Shown here: positions 21,269-33,748 of the stretch, piece by piece
Position numbering within the stretch: the first letter of the stretch is position 1
Layout of the letters: every line of letters begins with the position of its first letter
NCBI RefSeq assembly: GCF_000425365.1
Contig: NZ_AUDH01000006.1
Coordinates: forward strand, 62,001 to 126,000
Direction of reading: 5' to 3'
DNA length: 64,000 nt
DNA from: Rubritepida flocculans DSM 14296
GTDB lineage: Bacteria > Pseudomonadota > Alphaproteobacteria > Acetobacterales > Acetobacteraceae
The notes under the pieces: generated by a model
Database searches by the model: none
The model's input: only the letters and a program-made list of their open reading frames with translations
What the model was told of the DNA's origin: nothing
Program-made: the position numbers and the translations under genes

Positions 21269-22569
21269 ACGAGATCGCCCGCCCGCTGGCGACGCAGCCG
21301 GATCTGCCCGGCCGCCGCCTCGCGCTCGGCCGCGCCCGGCCGGGCACCTTCGGGGTGCTCGACATCGGCTCGAGCAAGATCATCTGCGTGATCGCGCGCA
21401 TCGAGAGCGACGGCGCGCCGCGCGCGCTGGGCTTCGGCTGGCAGAAGGCGCGCGGCGTGAAGGCCGGCTCGGTGGTGGACATGGAGGAGGCCGAGGGCGC
21501 GATCCGCGCCGCCGTCGCCCAGGCCGAGCAGATGGCGGACACGCTGCTCAAGGGCGTGATCGTCAACCTCGCCTGCGGCCAGCCGCAGAGCCGCAGCCAC
21601 CACATCGAATGGCCGATCGGCGGCCGCGCGGTCACCGAGGCCGATCTGCGCTCCATCCTGCAGGAGGGCGCGCGCCGCACCCAGGGCGAGGGGCGCGAGG
21701 TGGTGCACAGCTTCCCCGCCGGCTTCACCGTGGACGAGACGGGCGGCGTCGAGGATCCGCGCAAGATGGTCTGCGAGCGGCTGCGCGCCCGGCTGCACGT
21801 GGTGGACGCGGCGAGCCACGCGCTGTTCAACCTGGGCCAGACGCTGCACCGCTGCGAGCTGGAGGCGGAGGAGATGATCTCCTCGCCCTTCGCCGCCGGC
21901 CTCGCCACCCTGGTGGACGACGAGCGCGAGCTCGGCGCCGTCTGCGTGGACATGGGCGCGGGCACGACGAGCCTCGCCTGCTTCGCCGAGGGCAAGCTGC
22001 TGCACACCGCGCAGCTTCCCGTGGGCGGCTGGCAGGTGACGAACGATCTCGCGCGGGTGCTCTCCACCCCGATCAGCCACGCCGAGCGGCTCAAGACCAT
22101 GCACGGCAGCGTGCTGCTGGGGGGCGAGGACCGGGGCGAGATGCTGCCCATCCCGCTGGTGGGCGAGGAGGAGGACCAGATCGCCCGCGTCCCGCGCGAG
22201 ATGATCGTGAAGATCATCCGCCCGCGGCTGGAGGAGACCTTCGAACTGCTGCGCGACCGGCTGGAGGCCTCCGGCCTGCCGCTCGAGCTGCGCCGGCGCG
22301 TGGTGCTGACGGGCGGCGCCGCGCAGCTTCTGGGCGCGCGGGAGCTGGCCGGGATCGTGCTCGGGCGCGAGGTGACGGTGCGGGTGGGCCGCCCGCGCCA
22401 AGTGCGCGGCCTGCCCGAGACGGCGCAGGGGCCGGCCTTCTCGGGCGCGATCGGGCTGCTCGCCTGGGCCGCCGGGGAGGGCCGGCCGCTGCTCGACATC
22501 GCCCCCGGCCCCGTGGCGTCCGGCGGCTGGTTCCGGCAGGTTCTGACCTGGCTGCGGGAGCGGCTGTGA
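21265..22569 (+). CDS. ftsA: Cell division protein FtsA
   Basis: The protein has 434 residues, an actin-like ATPase. Phosphate and adenosine motifs are [30 protein letters not shown] and [15 protein letters not shown]. The C-terminus [15 protein letters not shown] is an amphipathic helix of the type that anchors FtsA, and through it FtsZ, to the inner membrane. It overlaps ftsQ by 4 nt. After it comes the first real gap in the cluster (136 nt), so ftsZ may have its own promoter. Confidence 0.97.
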   Translation: MNEIARPLATQPDLPGRRLALGRARPGTFGVLDIGSSKIICVIARIESDGAPRALGFGWQKARGVKAGSVVDMEEAEGAIRAAVAQAEQMADTLLKGVIVNLACGQPQSRSHHIEWPIGGRAVTEADLRSILQEGARRTQGEGREVVHSFPAGFTVDETGGVEDPRKMVCERLRARLHVVDAASHALFNLGQTLHRCELEAEEMISSPFAAGLATLVDDERELGAVCVDMGAGTTSLACFAEGKLLHTAQLPVGGWQVTNDLARVLSTPISHAERLKTMHGSVLLGGEDRGEMLPIPLVGEEEDQIARVPREMIVKIIRPRLEETFELLRDRLEASGLPLELRRRVVLTGGAAQLLGARELAGIVLGREVTVRVGRPRQVRGLPETAQGPAFSGAIGLLAWAAGEGRPLLDIAPGPVASGGWFRQVLTWLRERL

Positions 22570-22705
22570 CGCCCGCGGCCGTTGCGATGAGCGCCGCCCG
22601 CCCCCGCCCTCTGTGGATTACGGGGATGACGGGGACAACTCGCGCGCGAGGGGCAGACGCGACTCGCCCGCCGCGCCTAGTCTGTGCGGAAGGAGAGACG
22701 AGGCC
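22570..22705 (+). promoter_or_regulatory. Upstream region of ftsZ with a DnaA-box-like site and a GANTC site
   Basis: TGTGGATTA at 22612-22620 differs from the reverse-complement DnaA box (TGTGGATAA) at one base. GACTC at 22661-22665 is a GANTC site, the CcrM methylation target of many alphaproteobacteria. CTCGCGCGCGAG at 22639-22650 is a perfect palindrome. AAGGAG at 22690-22695 is the ftsZ ribosome site. No convincing -35/-10 pair was found. Each short site could occur by chance. Confidence 0.35.
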
Positions 22706-24223
22706 ATGACGCTGAACCTGACGCTGCCGGTGTCGCAGCACACCGATTTCTCGCCGCGCATCGCCGTCATCGGCGTCGGCGGGGGCGGCACCAACGCGGT
22801 GAACAACATGATCGCGCTCGGCCTCGAGGGCGTGGAGTTCATCGTCGCCAATACCGATGCGCAGTCGCTCGTCACCAGCCGCGCCGAGCGGCGCGTGCAG
22901 CTCGGGCCCCACCTGACACAGGGCCTCGGCGCGGGCGCCAAGCCCGAGATCGGCCGCGCCGCGGCCGAGGAGGCGACGGACGAGCTGGCCCGCCACCTGG
23001 ACGGCTGCCACATGGTCTTCGTCACCGCGGGCATGGGCGGGGGCACGGGCACGGGTGCCGCGCCGGTGATCGCGCGCATGGCGCGCGAGCGCGGCATCCT
23101 CACCGTCGGCGTCGTCACCCGGCCCTTCGACTTCGAGGGGCCGAAGCGCAAGCGCGCGGCCGACCAGGGCATCGAGGAGCTGCAGGGCTTCGTGGACACG
23201 CTCATCGTCGTGCCCAACCAGAACCTGTTCAAGCTGGCCAATGACCGGACGACCTTCCAGGAGGCGTTCCGCATGGCCGACAACGTGCTCTACACCGGCG
23301 TGCGCGGCGTGACGGACCTCATGGTCAACCCCGGCATGGTCAACCTCGACTTCGCCGACATCCGCACCGTGATGGCCGAGATGGGCAAGGCCATGATGGG
23401 CTCGGGCGAGGCGGAGGGCGAGGACCGGGCGCTGCGCGCGGCCGAGGCGGCGATCAGCAACCCGCTGCTGGAGGACACCTCGATGCGCGGGGCGCGCGGG
23501 GTGCTCATCAACATCACCGGCGGCCACGACATGACGCTGTTCGAGGTGGACGAGGCCGCGAACCGCATCCGCCGCGAGGTGGGCGAGCACGAGACGGAGG
23601 TGAACATCATCTTCGGCTCCTCCATCGACGAGACGATGAACGGGCGCATCCGCGTCTCGGTCGTGGCCACGGGCATCGACGTGGCGGCGGCCGCCGCGCC
23701 GCAGCCGCAGCCGCGCCTTGCGGTGGTGGGCGGGCAGCGCCCGGCCGCCGCGCCGATGGGCGCGCCGCGCCCCGCCGGCGCTTTCGGCGCGCCCCAGGTG
23801 CCGCCCGCCGCGGCGCGCCGGCCCATCCATGCCGGCGGGGCCGGGCTGCTGCGCCAGGCGGTGGCCCCGGCCGCCGCGCCGCCGGTCGCCCAGCAGGCCC
23901 CCTTGGCCGAGGAGCCGCTGCCCCAGCCGGAGCCCGTGATGGTCGAGGCCCCGCAGCCCGCCCCGCCGCCGGCCCCGGCCGCGCCGCCGCCCATGGCCGC
24001 CCCTCCGGCCGCGGCCGAGGCGGCGCCGGGCAGCGGCTGGCGCTCGCTCTTCCGTCAGGCCACCGGGGCCATCCGCCAGCCCCGCCCCGCGGCCGAGGCG
24101 CCGCCCGCCCCCGCCGCCCGCCGCGCCGAGCCGGGGCTCGAACTGCCCCGGCAGGGTCGCGACGCCCCGCCGGAGGACAATCGCCTCGACATCCCGACCT
24201 TCCTGCGCCGTCAGAGCAACTGA
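22706..24223 (+). CDS. ftsZ: Cell division GTPase FtsZ
   Basis: The protein has 505 residues. The GTPase core covers about 15-325, with [13 protein letters not shown] near the start, the tubulin signature GGGTGTG at 111-117, and [11 protein letters not shown]-like polymerisation segments (seen as [15 protein letters not shown]). Residues about 330-490 are a long disordered linker rich in Ala, Pro and Gln. The end [10 protein letters not shown] is the conserved C-terminal peptide that binds FtsA and other partners. The long linker is common in alphaproteobacteria. It forms the Z ring. ATG at 22706 follows AAGGAG by 10 nt. Confidence 0.98.
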   Translation: MTLNLTLPVSQHTDFSPRIAVIGVGGGGTNAVNNMIALGLEGVEFIVANTDAQSLVTSRAERRVQLGPHLTQGLGAGAKPEIGRAAAEEATDELARHLDGCHMVFVTAGMGGGTGTGAAPVIARMARERGILTVGVVTRPFDFEGPKRKRAADQGIEELQGFVDTLIVVPNQNLFKLANDRTTFQEAFRMADNVLYTGVRGVTDLMVNPGMVNLDFADIRTVMAEMGKAMMGSGEAEGEDRALRAAEAAISNPLLEDTSMRGARGVLINITGGHDMTLFEVDEAANRIRREVGEHETEVNIIFGSSIDETMNGRIRVSVVATGIDVAAAAAPQPQPRLAVVGGQRPAAAPMGAPRPAGAFGAPQVPPAAARRPIHAGGAGLLRQAVAPAAAPPVAQQAPLAEEPLPQPEPVMVEAPQPAPPPAPAAPPPMAAPPAAAEAAPGSGWRSLFRQATGAIRQPRPAAEAPPAPAARRAEPGLELPRQGRDAPPEDNRLDIPTFLRRQSN

Positions 24224-24251
24224 CCGGCGCCGCCACGGCGGCGTCCTGGAC

Positions 24252-24290
24252 CGGCCCGGCGAGACGCTCCTCGCCGGGCCGATTCCTTGT
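24252..24290 (+). terminator. Hairpin terminator after ftsZ
   Basis: CGGCCCGGCGAG (24252-24263) and CTCGCCGGGCCG (24270-24281) form a perfect 12-bp stem with a 6-nt loop, followed by ATTCCTTGT. It is 28 nt past the ftsZ stop. The T-tract is poor, as often in GC-rich genomes. It likely separates the dcw transcript from lpxC. Confidence 0.6.
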
Positions 24291-24489
24291 CGGGCGCAGC
24301 CGCGGCGGGGGCCGAGTCGCTGCGGCGAGGCCTTTAGGGGCCTCAAATCTCCAAGTGAAATCAGCGGCTTATTCGGAAACATCACGAAACAACGCTTGAC
24401 TGGCGCCCGCCCGCCCCCGCTGCCAGTTTCGCAGCGCAGCGAGGCGCGGGGGCGCGTCGCGCGGCGGCACCACAGGGGGTTTTCACCGC
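24291..24489 (+). promoter_or_regulatory. AT-richer leader of lpxC
   Basis: This segment has no gene. It contains a second inverted repeat, GAGGCC/GGCCTC (24327-24344, loop TTTAGG), then an unusually AT-rich patch at about 24344-24395, the best place for an lpxC promoter. TTGACT at 24397-24402 is a good -35, but nothing like a -10 follows at the right distance. GANTC sites occur at 24281 and 24314. Confidence 0.35.
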
Positions 24490-25431
24490 ATGGATGGTTA
24501 CGCGCCGCTTCCCGCAGGACGCCGCCGCCGGCTCGCCCAGAGCATCGGCTGCCGCGGCGTGGGCCTGCACAGCGGCCGCGCCGTCGCGCTCACGCTCCAT
24601 CCCGCGCGCAGCGGAGAGGGCATCCGCTTCCACCGTTCCGACCTCGGCGTGACCATCCCCGCCCGGCACGACCATGTGGCCGACACGCGCCTCTGCACCG
24701 CCCTCGCCCTGCCCGGGCGGCCCGAGGCGGTGGTGGGCACGGTCGAGCATGTGATGGCCGCGCTCTGCGCCGCCGGCATCGACGATGCGGTGGTGGAGCT
24801 GGACGGGCCGGAGGTGCCGATCCTCGACGGCTCGGCCGAGCCCTTCCTCTTCCTCATCGGCTGCGCCGGGGTGGTGGAGCATTACGGCCAGCGCCGCTCC
24901 ATCGAGGTGCTGAAGCCCGTGCGCGTGGCCGACGAGCACGGCGCCTGGGCCGAGCTGCTGCCCGCCGAGGAGCCCGGCTTCCATGCGGAGCTGGAGATCG
25001 ACTTCCCCGGCACCGCCATCGGCCGGCAGAGCTTCGCCCTGCGCGTCACCGCCGCGAGCTTCCGCGCCGAGCTCGCCCGCGCGCGCACCTTCACCCTGGC
25101 CGAGGAGGTGGCGCGGCTGCGCGCCGCCGGGCTCGCGCGCGGCGGCAGCCTCGAGAATGCGGTGGTGGTGGACGGGCCGCTGGTGCTCAACCCCGGCGGG
25201 CTGCGCCACCCCGAGGAGTTCGTGCGCCACAAGCTGCTGGATGTGGTGGGGGATCTCGCCCTGGCGGGCCACCCCATCTCGGGCCGGTTCCGCGGCGCGC
25301 GCTCGGGCCATGCGCTGAACAACCGCCTGCTGCGCGCCCTGCTGGCCGACCGTTCGGCCTGGCGCCTGCACGCCGGGCACGCGCTGGAGGCCGAGACGAC
25401 GGAGGCGGAGCGGCTGGTTCCCGCCGCCTGA
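24490..25431 (+). CDS. lpxC: UDP-3-O-acyl-GlcNAc deacetylase LpxC
   Basis: The protein has 313 residues, the zinc enzyme for the committed step of lipid A synthesis. Zinc ligands are H87 in EHVMAAL, H247 and D251 in HKLLDVVGD; H261 in LAGHPISG is the catalytic histidine. GVGLHSG near residue 25, LDGPEVPILDGSA and RTFTLAEEV also match the family. It acts in the cytoplasm on UDP-3-acyl-GlcNAc. It directly follows ftsZ, as in many proteobacteria. The first 16 residues are basic and poorly conserved. Confidence 0.97.
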   Translation: MDGYAPLPAGRRRRLAQSIGCRGVGLHSGRAVALTLHPARSGEGIRFHRSDLGVTIPARHDHVADTRLCTALALPGRPEAVVGTVEHVMAALCAAGIDDAVVELDGPEVPILDGSAEPFLFLIGCAGVVEHYGQRRSIEVLKPVRVADEHGAWAELLPAEEPGFHAELEIDFPGTAIGRQSFALRVTAASFRAELARARTFTLAEEVARLRAAGLARGGSLENAVVVDGPLVLNPGGLRHPEEFVRHKLLDVVGDLALAGHPISGRFRGARSGHALNNRLLRALLADRSAWRLHAGHALEAETTEAERLVPAA

Positions 25432-25497
25432 TCCGCCCCGGTGGCGGGCCCGCGCCCGCATGGTATAGAGCGGGCCGCCCGGAGTCAGACCGTCCAG

Positions 25498-26349
25498 ATG
25501 CGCCACCTCACCGCCCCCGCCCTTCTCCTGCTCGCCGCGCTGCCGCTCTCGGCCTGCGGCGTGACGCAGTGGGACGGCTCCATGGCCGGGCTGTTCGAAT
25601 CCCGCCGCCAGGCGGTCGCCGGCATCGTTGACCGCTCGCCCGAGGCGCTCTACGCCGCCGGCGTCGCCGCCCTGCAGGAGCGCCGCTTCCAGCAGGCGGT
25701 GGAGGTGTTCGAGACGCTGGAGCGCGAGCACCCCTTCTCCACCTGGACCACCAACGCGAAGATCCTCGCCGCCTATGGCGAGTACATGCGCAACCGCTAC
25801 ACCGAGGCGATCGGCCAGCTCGACCGCTTCATCCAGCTCCACCCCTCGCATCGCGACATCGCCTACGCCTACTACCTGCGCGCGCTCTCGCAATACGAGC
25901 AGATCAGCGACAGCCAGCGCGACCAGCGCCAGACCGAGATCGCCCTGGCCGCGCTGCAGGATGTGGTGAACCGCTTCCCCGACACGGCCTATGCGCGGGA
26001 TGCGCGCCTCAAGATCGACCTCGCGCGCGACCATCTCGCCGGGCGGGAGATGAACATCGGCCGCTTCTACCAGCGCCAGCGCCTGTTCACCGCCGCCATC
26101 GGCCGCTTCCGCCGCGTCATCGAGGATTACCAGACCACCAACCACGTGCCCGAGGCGCTGCACCGGCTGACGGAGATCTACCTCTCCCTCGGCCTGACCG
26201 AGGAGGCGGCGCGCACCGCCTCGGTGCTCGGCCACAATTTCCCCGGCAGCCCCTGGTACCAGGACAGCTACGCGCTGCTCACCCCCGGCGCGCCGCGCGG
26301 CCCCGATTCCCCAGGCCTGTTCCGCCGCGCCTGGAACGCCGTCTTCTGA
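25498..26349 (+). CDS. bamD: Outer membrane protein assembly factor BamD (lipoprotein)
   Basis: The protein has 283 residues. The signal peptide ends in the lipobox LSAC with the lipidated C20. Tetratricopeptide repeats follow (for example ALYAAGVAALQERRFQQAVEVFETLE). The blocks RDIAYAYYLRALSQYEQI and FPDTAYARDARLKI are typical of BamD/ComL. It is a periplasm-facing subunit of the BAM complex that inserts beta-barrel proteins. ATG at 25498 gives the proper signal peptide; GTG at 25441 would put 19 residues before it. It is followed by recN, a conserved alphaproteobacterial order. Confidence 0.95.
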   Translation: MRHLTAPALLLLAALPLSACGVTQWDGSMAGLFESRRQAVAGIVDRSPEALYAAGVAALQERRFQQAVEVFETLEREHPFSTWTTNAKILAAYGEYMRNRYTEAIGQLDRFIQLHPSHRDIAYAYYLRALSQYEQISDSQRDQRQTEIALAALQDVVNRFPDTAYARDARLKIDLARDHLAGREMNIGRFYQRQRLFTAAIGRFRRVIEDYQTTNHVPEALHRLTEIYLSLGLTEEAARTASVLGHNFPGSPWYQDSYALLTPGAPRGPDSPGLFRRAWNAVF

Positions 26350-30144
<3,795 letters not shown>

Positions 30145-30153
30145 GCCGCGGCG

Positions 30154-31110
30154 ATGGAGGCCATCCCCGTCCCGGTGATGTTCTTCGCGCTGGGCTTCGC
30201 CGCGGCGCTCGCGCGCAGCGACCTCGCGGTGCCCGAGGCGCTCTCCAAGGCGCTGTCGCTCTATCTGATGCTCGCCATCGGCGTGAAGGGCGGCATCGCC
30301 ATCGCCGCGCCGGGCGGGGCGGCGGGCATGCTGCCGGCGCTGGCGGCGGGCATCCTGCTCTCCTTCCTGCTGCCCATCCCGGCCTATGCGGGGCTGCGCG
30401 GCCTGACGCGGCTCGATCGGCCGACGGCGGCGGCGGTGGCGGGGCATTACGGCTCGGTCAGCGTGGTCACCTTCGCCGCGGGGCTCGCGGCGGTGCAGGC
30501 GGCGGGCCTGACCGCCGAGCCCTTCCTGCCCGCCGTGCTGGCGGCGATGGAGACGCCGGCCATCCTCACCGCCCTGCTGCTCGCCCAGCGCGGCGGGGCG
30601 GCGCGCAAGCCCAAGGACCGGGCGAAGCTGCTGCGCGAGGTGCTGCTGAACGGCTCGGTGGTGCTGCTGCTCGGCTCCTTCCTGATCGGCTGGCTGGGCG
30701 GCGCGCGGGCGGCGGCGGCGCTCTCGCCCTTCGTGGAGGGGCTGTTCCAGGGCGCGCTCTGCCTCTTCCTGCTGGACATGGGGCTGCTCGCCGCGCGGCA
30801 GTTGCGGGCGGCGCCCCAGGCGCTGGAGCCGCGGCTGATCGCCTTCGGCATCCTCATGCCGCTCTTCGGCGCGGGCTGCGGGCTGGCGGCGGGAATGGCG
30901 GCGGGGCTCTCGCCCGGGGGCGCGGCGCTGATGGCGGTGCTGGCGGGCTCGGCCTCCTACATCGCGGTGCCGGCGGCCATGCGGCTCGCGCTGCCCGAGG
31001 CGGATCCGGGCGTCTATGTCACCCTCTCGCTCGCGGTGACCTTCCCGTTCAACGTGGTGCTGGGCATCCCCATCCATCTTGCGCTCGCGCAGCGCCTGGC
31101 CGGAGGCTGA
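30154..31110 (+). CDS. sbtA: SbtA-like sodium-dependent bicarbonate transporter family protein
   Basis: The protein has 318 residues, nearly all hydrophobic, with about ten membrane helices in two repeats. GVKGGIAIA near 47-55, GHYGSVSVVTFAAGL near 97-111, the loop PKDRAKLLREVLLNGSVVLLLGS, and GSASYIAVPAAMRLALPEADPGVY near the end match the DUF897/SbtA family. Cyanobacterial SbtA (about 370 residues) imports bicarbonate with sodium; this copy is somewhat shorter. It lies 9 nt after ligA and 4 nt before a PII-like gene, the arrangement seen in sbtA-sbtB pairs. The transported ion here is inferred, not shown. Confidence 0.8.
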   Translation: MEAIPVPVMFFALGFAAALARSDLAVPEALSKALSLYLMLAIGVKGGIAIAAPGGAAGMLPALAAGILLSFLLPIPAYAGLRGLTRLDRPTAAAVAGHYGSVSVVTFAAGLAAVQAAGLTAEPFLPAVLAAMETPAILTALLLAQRGGAARKPKDRAKLLREVLLNGSVVLLLGSFLIGWLGGARAAAALSPFVEGLFQGALCLFLLDMGLLAARQLRAAPQALEPRLIAFGILMPLFGAGCGLAAGMAAGLSPGGAALMAVLAGSASYIAVPAAMRLALPEADPGVYVTLSLAVTFPFNVVLGIPIHLALAQRLAGG

Positions 31111-31114
31111 GGGC

Positions 31115-31423
31115 ATGACCCATTCCCGCAAGCGCATCGAGATCGTGGTGGAGGCGGTGCGCGCCGAGCAGGTGACCGATCTGCTCGACGCCTGCGGCGC
31201 CTCGGGCTGGACCATCCTGCCCGTCGTCTCGGGGCGCGGGCGCACGGGCATGCGCCGGGGCGGCGATCTCGCGGGCGTCTTCGACAATGTGCTGGTGCTG
31301 TGCATCGCCTCCGAGGCGGTGGCGGCGAAGGTGCTGGAGGCGCGCGAGGAGCTGCTCGGCGCGCGCCCGGCCATCGTCTCGGTCAGCGACTGCGCGGTGC
31401 TGCGCGCCGAGCATTTCCGCTGA
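31115..31423 (+). CDS. sbtB: PII-like nucleotide-binding regulator, SbtB type
   Basis: The protein has 102 residues. KRIEIVVEAVRAEQVTDLLDACGASGWTI matches the first beta-alpha unit of PII proteins (cut here for length at the conserved GWTI). SGRGRTGMRRGGDLAGVF is in T-loop position, and NVLVLCIASEAVAAKVLEA is the second unit. The C-terminal cysteine motif CGPxGC of cyanobacterial SbtB is absent. SbtB proteins bind adenine nucleotides (AMP, cAMP, ATP/ADP) and block SbtA. Immediate linkage to the transporter is the strongest evidence for the role. ATG follows GGAGGCTGAGGG. Confidence 0.75.
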   Translation: MTHSRKRIEIVVEAVRAEQVTDLLDACGASGWTILPVVSGRGRTGMRRGGDLAGVFDNVLVLCIASEAVAAKVLEAREELLGARPAIVSVSDCAVLRAEHFR

Positions 31424-31497
31424 GGCGCCCCGCGCCCGCCCAGCCGCGGCGCGGCTGCGGGGTTGAAGCCGGGGCCACCAGCCGCGACATTGCGGGG

Positions 31498-32253
31498 GTG
31501 CACAGCCGCGCCCGACGTCCGCAGTTCTTCTACACCACCACCCCCCTGCCCTGCCCCTACCTGCCGGGCCGGACGGAGCGGAAGATCGTGACCGAACTGA
31601 CCGGCGCGGATTCCGAGGCGCTGCACGACCGGCTCTCGCGCGCGGGCTTCCGGCGCAGCCACAACATCGCCTATTCGCCCGTCTGCCCCGGCTGCCGGGC
31701 CTGCATCCCGATCCGCGTGCGGGCGGCGGATTTCGCCCCCAGCCGCACCCAGCGCCGGATCGCCCAGCGCAATGCGGGGCTCGCGGCGCGCATCACCCCC
31801 GCCCGCGCCACGGCCGAACAGTTCGCCCTGTTCCAGCGCTACCAGCAGGGCCGCCACGCCGGGGGCGACATGGCGGCGATGGGCTTCTACGACTACCGCG
31901 CCATGGTGGAGGACACGCCGATCACCACCGGCATCGTCGAGTTCCGCGACGAGGGCGGGCGGCTGCTCGGCGCCTGCCTGACGGACTGGCTTTCGGACGG
32001 GCTCTCCGCCGTTTACAGCTTCTTCGCGCCGGAGGAGGAGCGGCGCAGCCTCGGCACCCAGGCGGTGATGTGGCTGCTCGAGGAGGCGAAACGCTCCGCC
32101 CTGCCCTACGTCTATCTGGGCTACTGGGTGCCGGAGAGCCGGAAAATGGCCTACAAGGCCGGCTTCCGCCCGGCCGAGGTGCTGCTGCAAGGGCAGTGGC
32201 GGCCGCTCGCGGAGGCGGGCGCCCTGCCGACCGCGCCGGTCACGGTGGGATGA
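31498..32253 (+). CDS. bpt: Aspartate/glutamate leucyltransferase Bpt (N-end rule)
   Basis: The protein has 251 residues. It has the N-terminal FFYTTTPLPCPYLPGRTERK, the cysteine motif SPVCPGCRACIPIRV, AQRNAGLAARI and the C-terminal LGYWVPESRKMAYKAGFRP. Bacterial Bpt transfers leucine from Leu-tRNA to proteins with N-terminal Asp or Glu, marking them for ClpS/ClpAP. The start is GTG at 31498, preceded closely by GGGGG, and gives the usual family length. It converges on smpB with a 29-nt gap. Confidence 0.93.
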   Translation: MHSRARRPQFFYTTTPLPCPYLPGRTERKIVTELTGADSEALHDRLSRAGFRRSHNIAYSPVCPGCRACIPIRVRAADFAPSRTQRRIAQRNAGLAARITPARATAEQFALFQRYQQGRHAGGDMAAMGFYDYRAMVEDTPITTGIVEFRDEGGRLLGACLTDWLSDGLSAVYSFFAPEEERRSLGTQAVMWLLEEAKRSALPYVYLGYWVPESRKMAYKAGFRPAEVLLQGQWRPLAEAGALPTAPVTVG

Positions 32254-32282
32254 TGCGTCCGGCGGTCAGGCCGGCCCGGTGA

Positions 32283-32768
32283 TCAGCCCTTCTCGCGCAT
32301 CAGCCGCGCCTTGTCGCGCTCCCAGTCGCGCTTGGCGATGTCGGCGCGCTTGTCGTGCAGCTTCTTGCCGGTGGCGAGGCCGATCAGCACCTTCGCCCGG
32401 CCCTTCTCGTTGAAGCGGATTTCGAGCGGCACCAGCGTGGCGCCGGCGCGGGTGACGGCGCCCGCCAGTTCACGCACCTGCTTCTTGTGCAGCAGCAGCT
32501 TGCGCGGCCGCACCGGGTCCATCTTCGCCATGTAGCTGCCCGGCTGCCATTCTCCGATATGGCAGCCGAACAGCCAGATTTCGCCGTCGCGCTCGCCCGC
32601 CCAGGCCTCGTTGAGCGAGGCGCGGCCGGCGCGCAGGCTCTTCACCTCGGGGCCCTGCAGGACGATCCCGGCCTCGATCACCTCGCCGATCTTGTAGTCG
32701 TGCCGGGCCCTGCGGTTCTGCGCGGCGAGGCCGGTGGAGATGAGCGGCTTCTTGCGGGGTTCCGCCAT
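32283..32768 (-). CDS. smpB: tmRNA-binding protein SmpB
   Basis: The protein has 161 residues. KPLISTGLAAQNRRARHDY, EAGIVLQGPEVKSLRAG and NEKGRAKVLIGLATGKKLHDKRA are characteristic, with the basic C-terminal tail KRDWERDKARLMREKG that enters the mRNA channel. It works with tmRNA to rescue stalled ribosomes; no tmRNA gene is in this window. The ATG shares a base with the dapA stop (TGATG read on the minus strand), so the two are coupled. A longer start at 32852 lies within dapA and is unlikely. Confidence 0.97.
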   Translation of the reverse strand: MAEPRKKPLISTGLAAQNRRARHDYKIGEVIEAGIVLQGPEVKSLRAGRASLNEAWAGERDGEIWLFGCHIGEWQPGSYMAKMDPVRPRKLLLHKKQVRELAGAVTRAGATLVPLEIRFNEKGRAKVLIGLATGKKLHDKRADIAKRDWERDKARLMREKG

Positions 32769-33649
32769 CAGTTCAGCAGGCCGGCCTCGCGCATCGCGCC
32801 CTCCACCCGCGCCGCCGTCTCGGGCGCGATGGGGGCGAGCGGCAGGCGGCAATGCGCCGTCCCGTGGCCGAGCAGGCTCGCGGCGTATTTCACCGGCCCG
32901 GGCGAGGTCTCGCAGAACAGCGCGTCATGCACCGGCAGCAGCCGGTCCTGGATCGCCATCGCCTCGGCCAGCCGGCCCTCGCGCCACGCGCGGTGCATCT
33001 CCGCGCAGAGGCGCGGCGCGATGTTGGAGGTGACGCTGATGCAGCCATGCCCGCCCGCGGCGAGGAAGGCGAGCGCCGTGTGGTCCTCGCCCGAGAGCTG
33101 GATGAAATCCGCCCCGCAGGCGCGGCGCTGGTGCAGCGGCCGGGCGAGATTGGCCGTCGCGTCCTTCACGCCGACGATGTTGGGGTGCTTCGCCAGCCGC
33201 CCCATCGTCTCGGGCGTCATGTCGATCACGCTGCGGCCGGGGATGTTGTAGATGATGATCGGCAGGTCCACCGCCTCGGCGATGGCCATGAAATGCGCGT
33301 AGAGCCCCGCCTGGGTGGGCTTGTTGTAGTAGGGCGTCACCACCAGCGCGGCGTCCGCCCCGGCCTGCTTCGCGTGCCGGGTGAGCTCGATGGCCTCGGC
33401 GGTGGAGTTGCTGCCCGTGCCCGCGATCACGGGCACCCGCCCGGCCGCGGCCTCGATGCAGATCTCCACCACGCGCTTGTGCTCGTCATGGCTGAGGGTG
33501 GGGGATTCGCCGGTGGTGCCGACGGGCACGAGCCCCTCCGTCCCCTCGGCGATCTGCCACTCGACGAGGGCGGCATAGGCCCTCTCGTCCACGCGCCCGT
33601 CGGCGTGCATGGGCGTGACAAGGGCGGTCAGGGAGCCGGTGAAGCGCAT
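32768..33649 (-). CDS. dapA: 4-hydroxy-tetrahydrodipicolinate synthase DapA
   Basis: The protein has 293 residues, a TIM-barrel aldolase. [12 protein letters not shown] holds the pyruvate-site threonines, [10 protein letters not shown] the catalytic tyrosine, and GVKDATANL the Schiff-base lysine (K162). It condenses pyruvate with aspartate semialdehyde, the first step toward DAP and lysine, feeding MurE. AGAGGAA lies 10 nt before ATG. dapA followed by smpB is a common alphaproteobacterial pair. The slt gene is transcribed divergently. Confidence 0.97.
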   Translation of the reverse strand: MRFTGSLTALVTPMHADGRVDERAYAALVEWQIAEGTEGLVPVGTTGESPTLSHDEHKRVVEICIEAAAGRVPVIAGTGSNSTAEAIELTRHAKQAGADAALVVTPYYNKPTQAGLYAHFMAIAEAVDLPIIIYNIPGRSVIDMTPETMGRLAKHPNIVGVKDATANLARPLHQRRACGADFIQLSGEDHTALAFLAAGGHGCISVTSNIAPRLCAEMHRAWREGRLAEAMAIQDRLLPVHDALFCETSPGPVKYAASLLGHGTAHCRLPLAPIAPETAARVEGAMREAGLLN

Positions 33650-33673
33650 GGCGGGCGTTCCTCTCGTGCACCA

Positions 33674-33702
33674 CAGGTAGTCCCGTCGCCGCCGCGCAAC
33701 AA
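33674..33702 (-). promoter_or_regulatory. Candidate dapA-smpB promoter
   Basis: On the minus strand, TTGTTG (33702-33697) and TACCTG (33679-33674) are separated by 17 bp, in the 99-bp divergent region with slt. The -35 is fair, the -10 weak. Confidence 0.28.
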
Positions 33703-33748
33703 GCGCGCCGGGTGGATGGCAGCCCCGCCCCGGGGCTAGAAACGGGGG

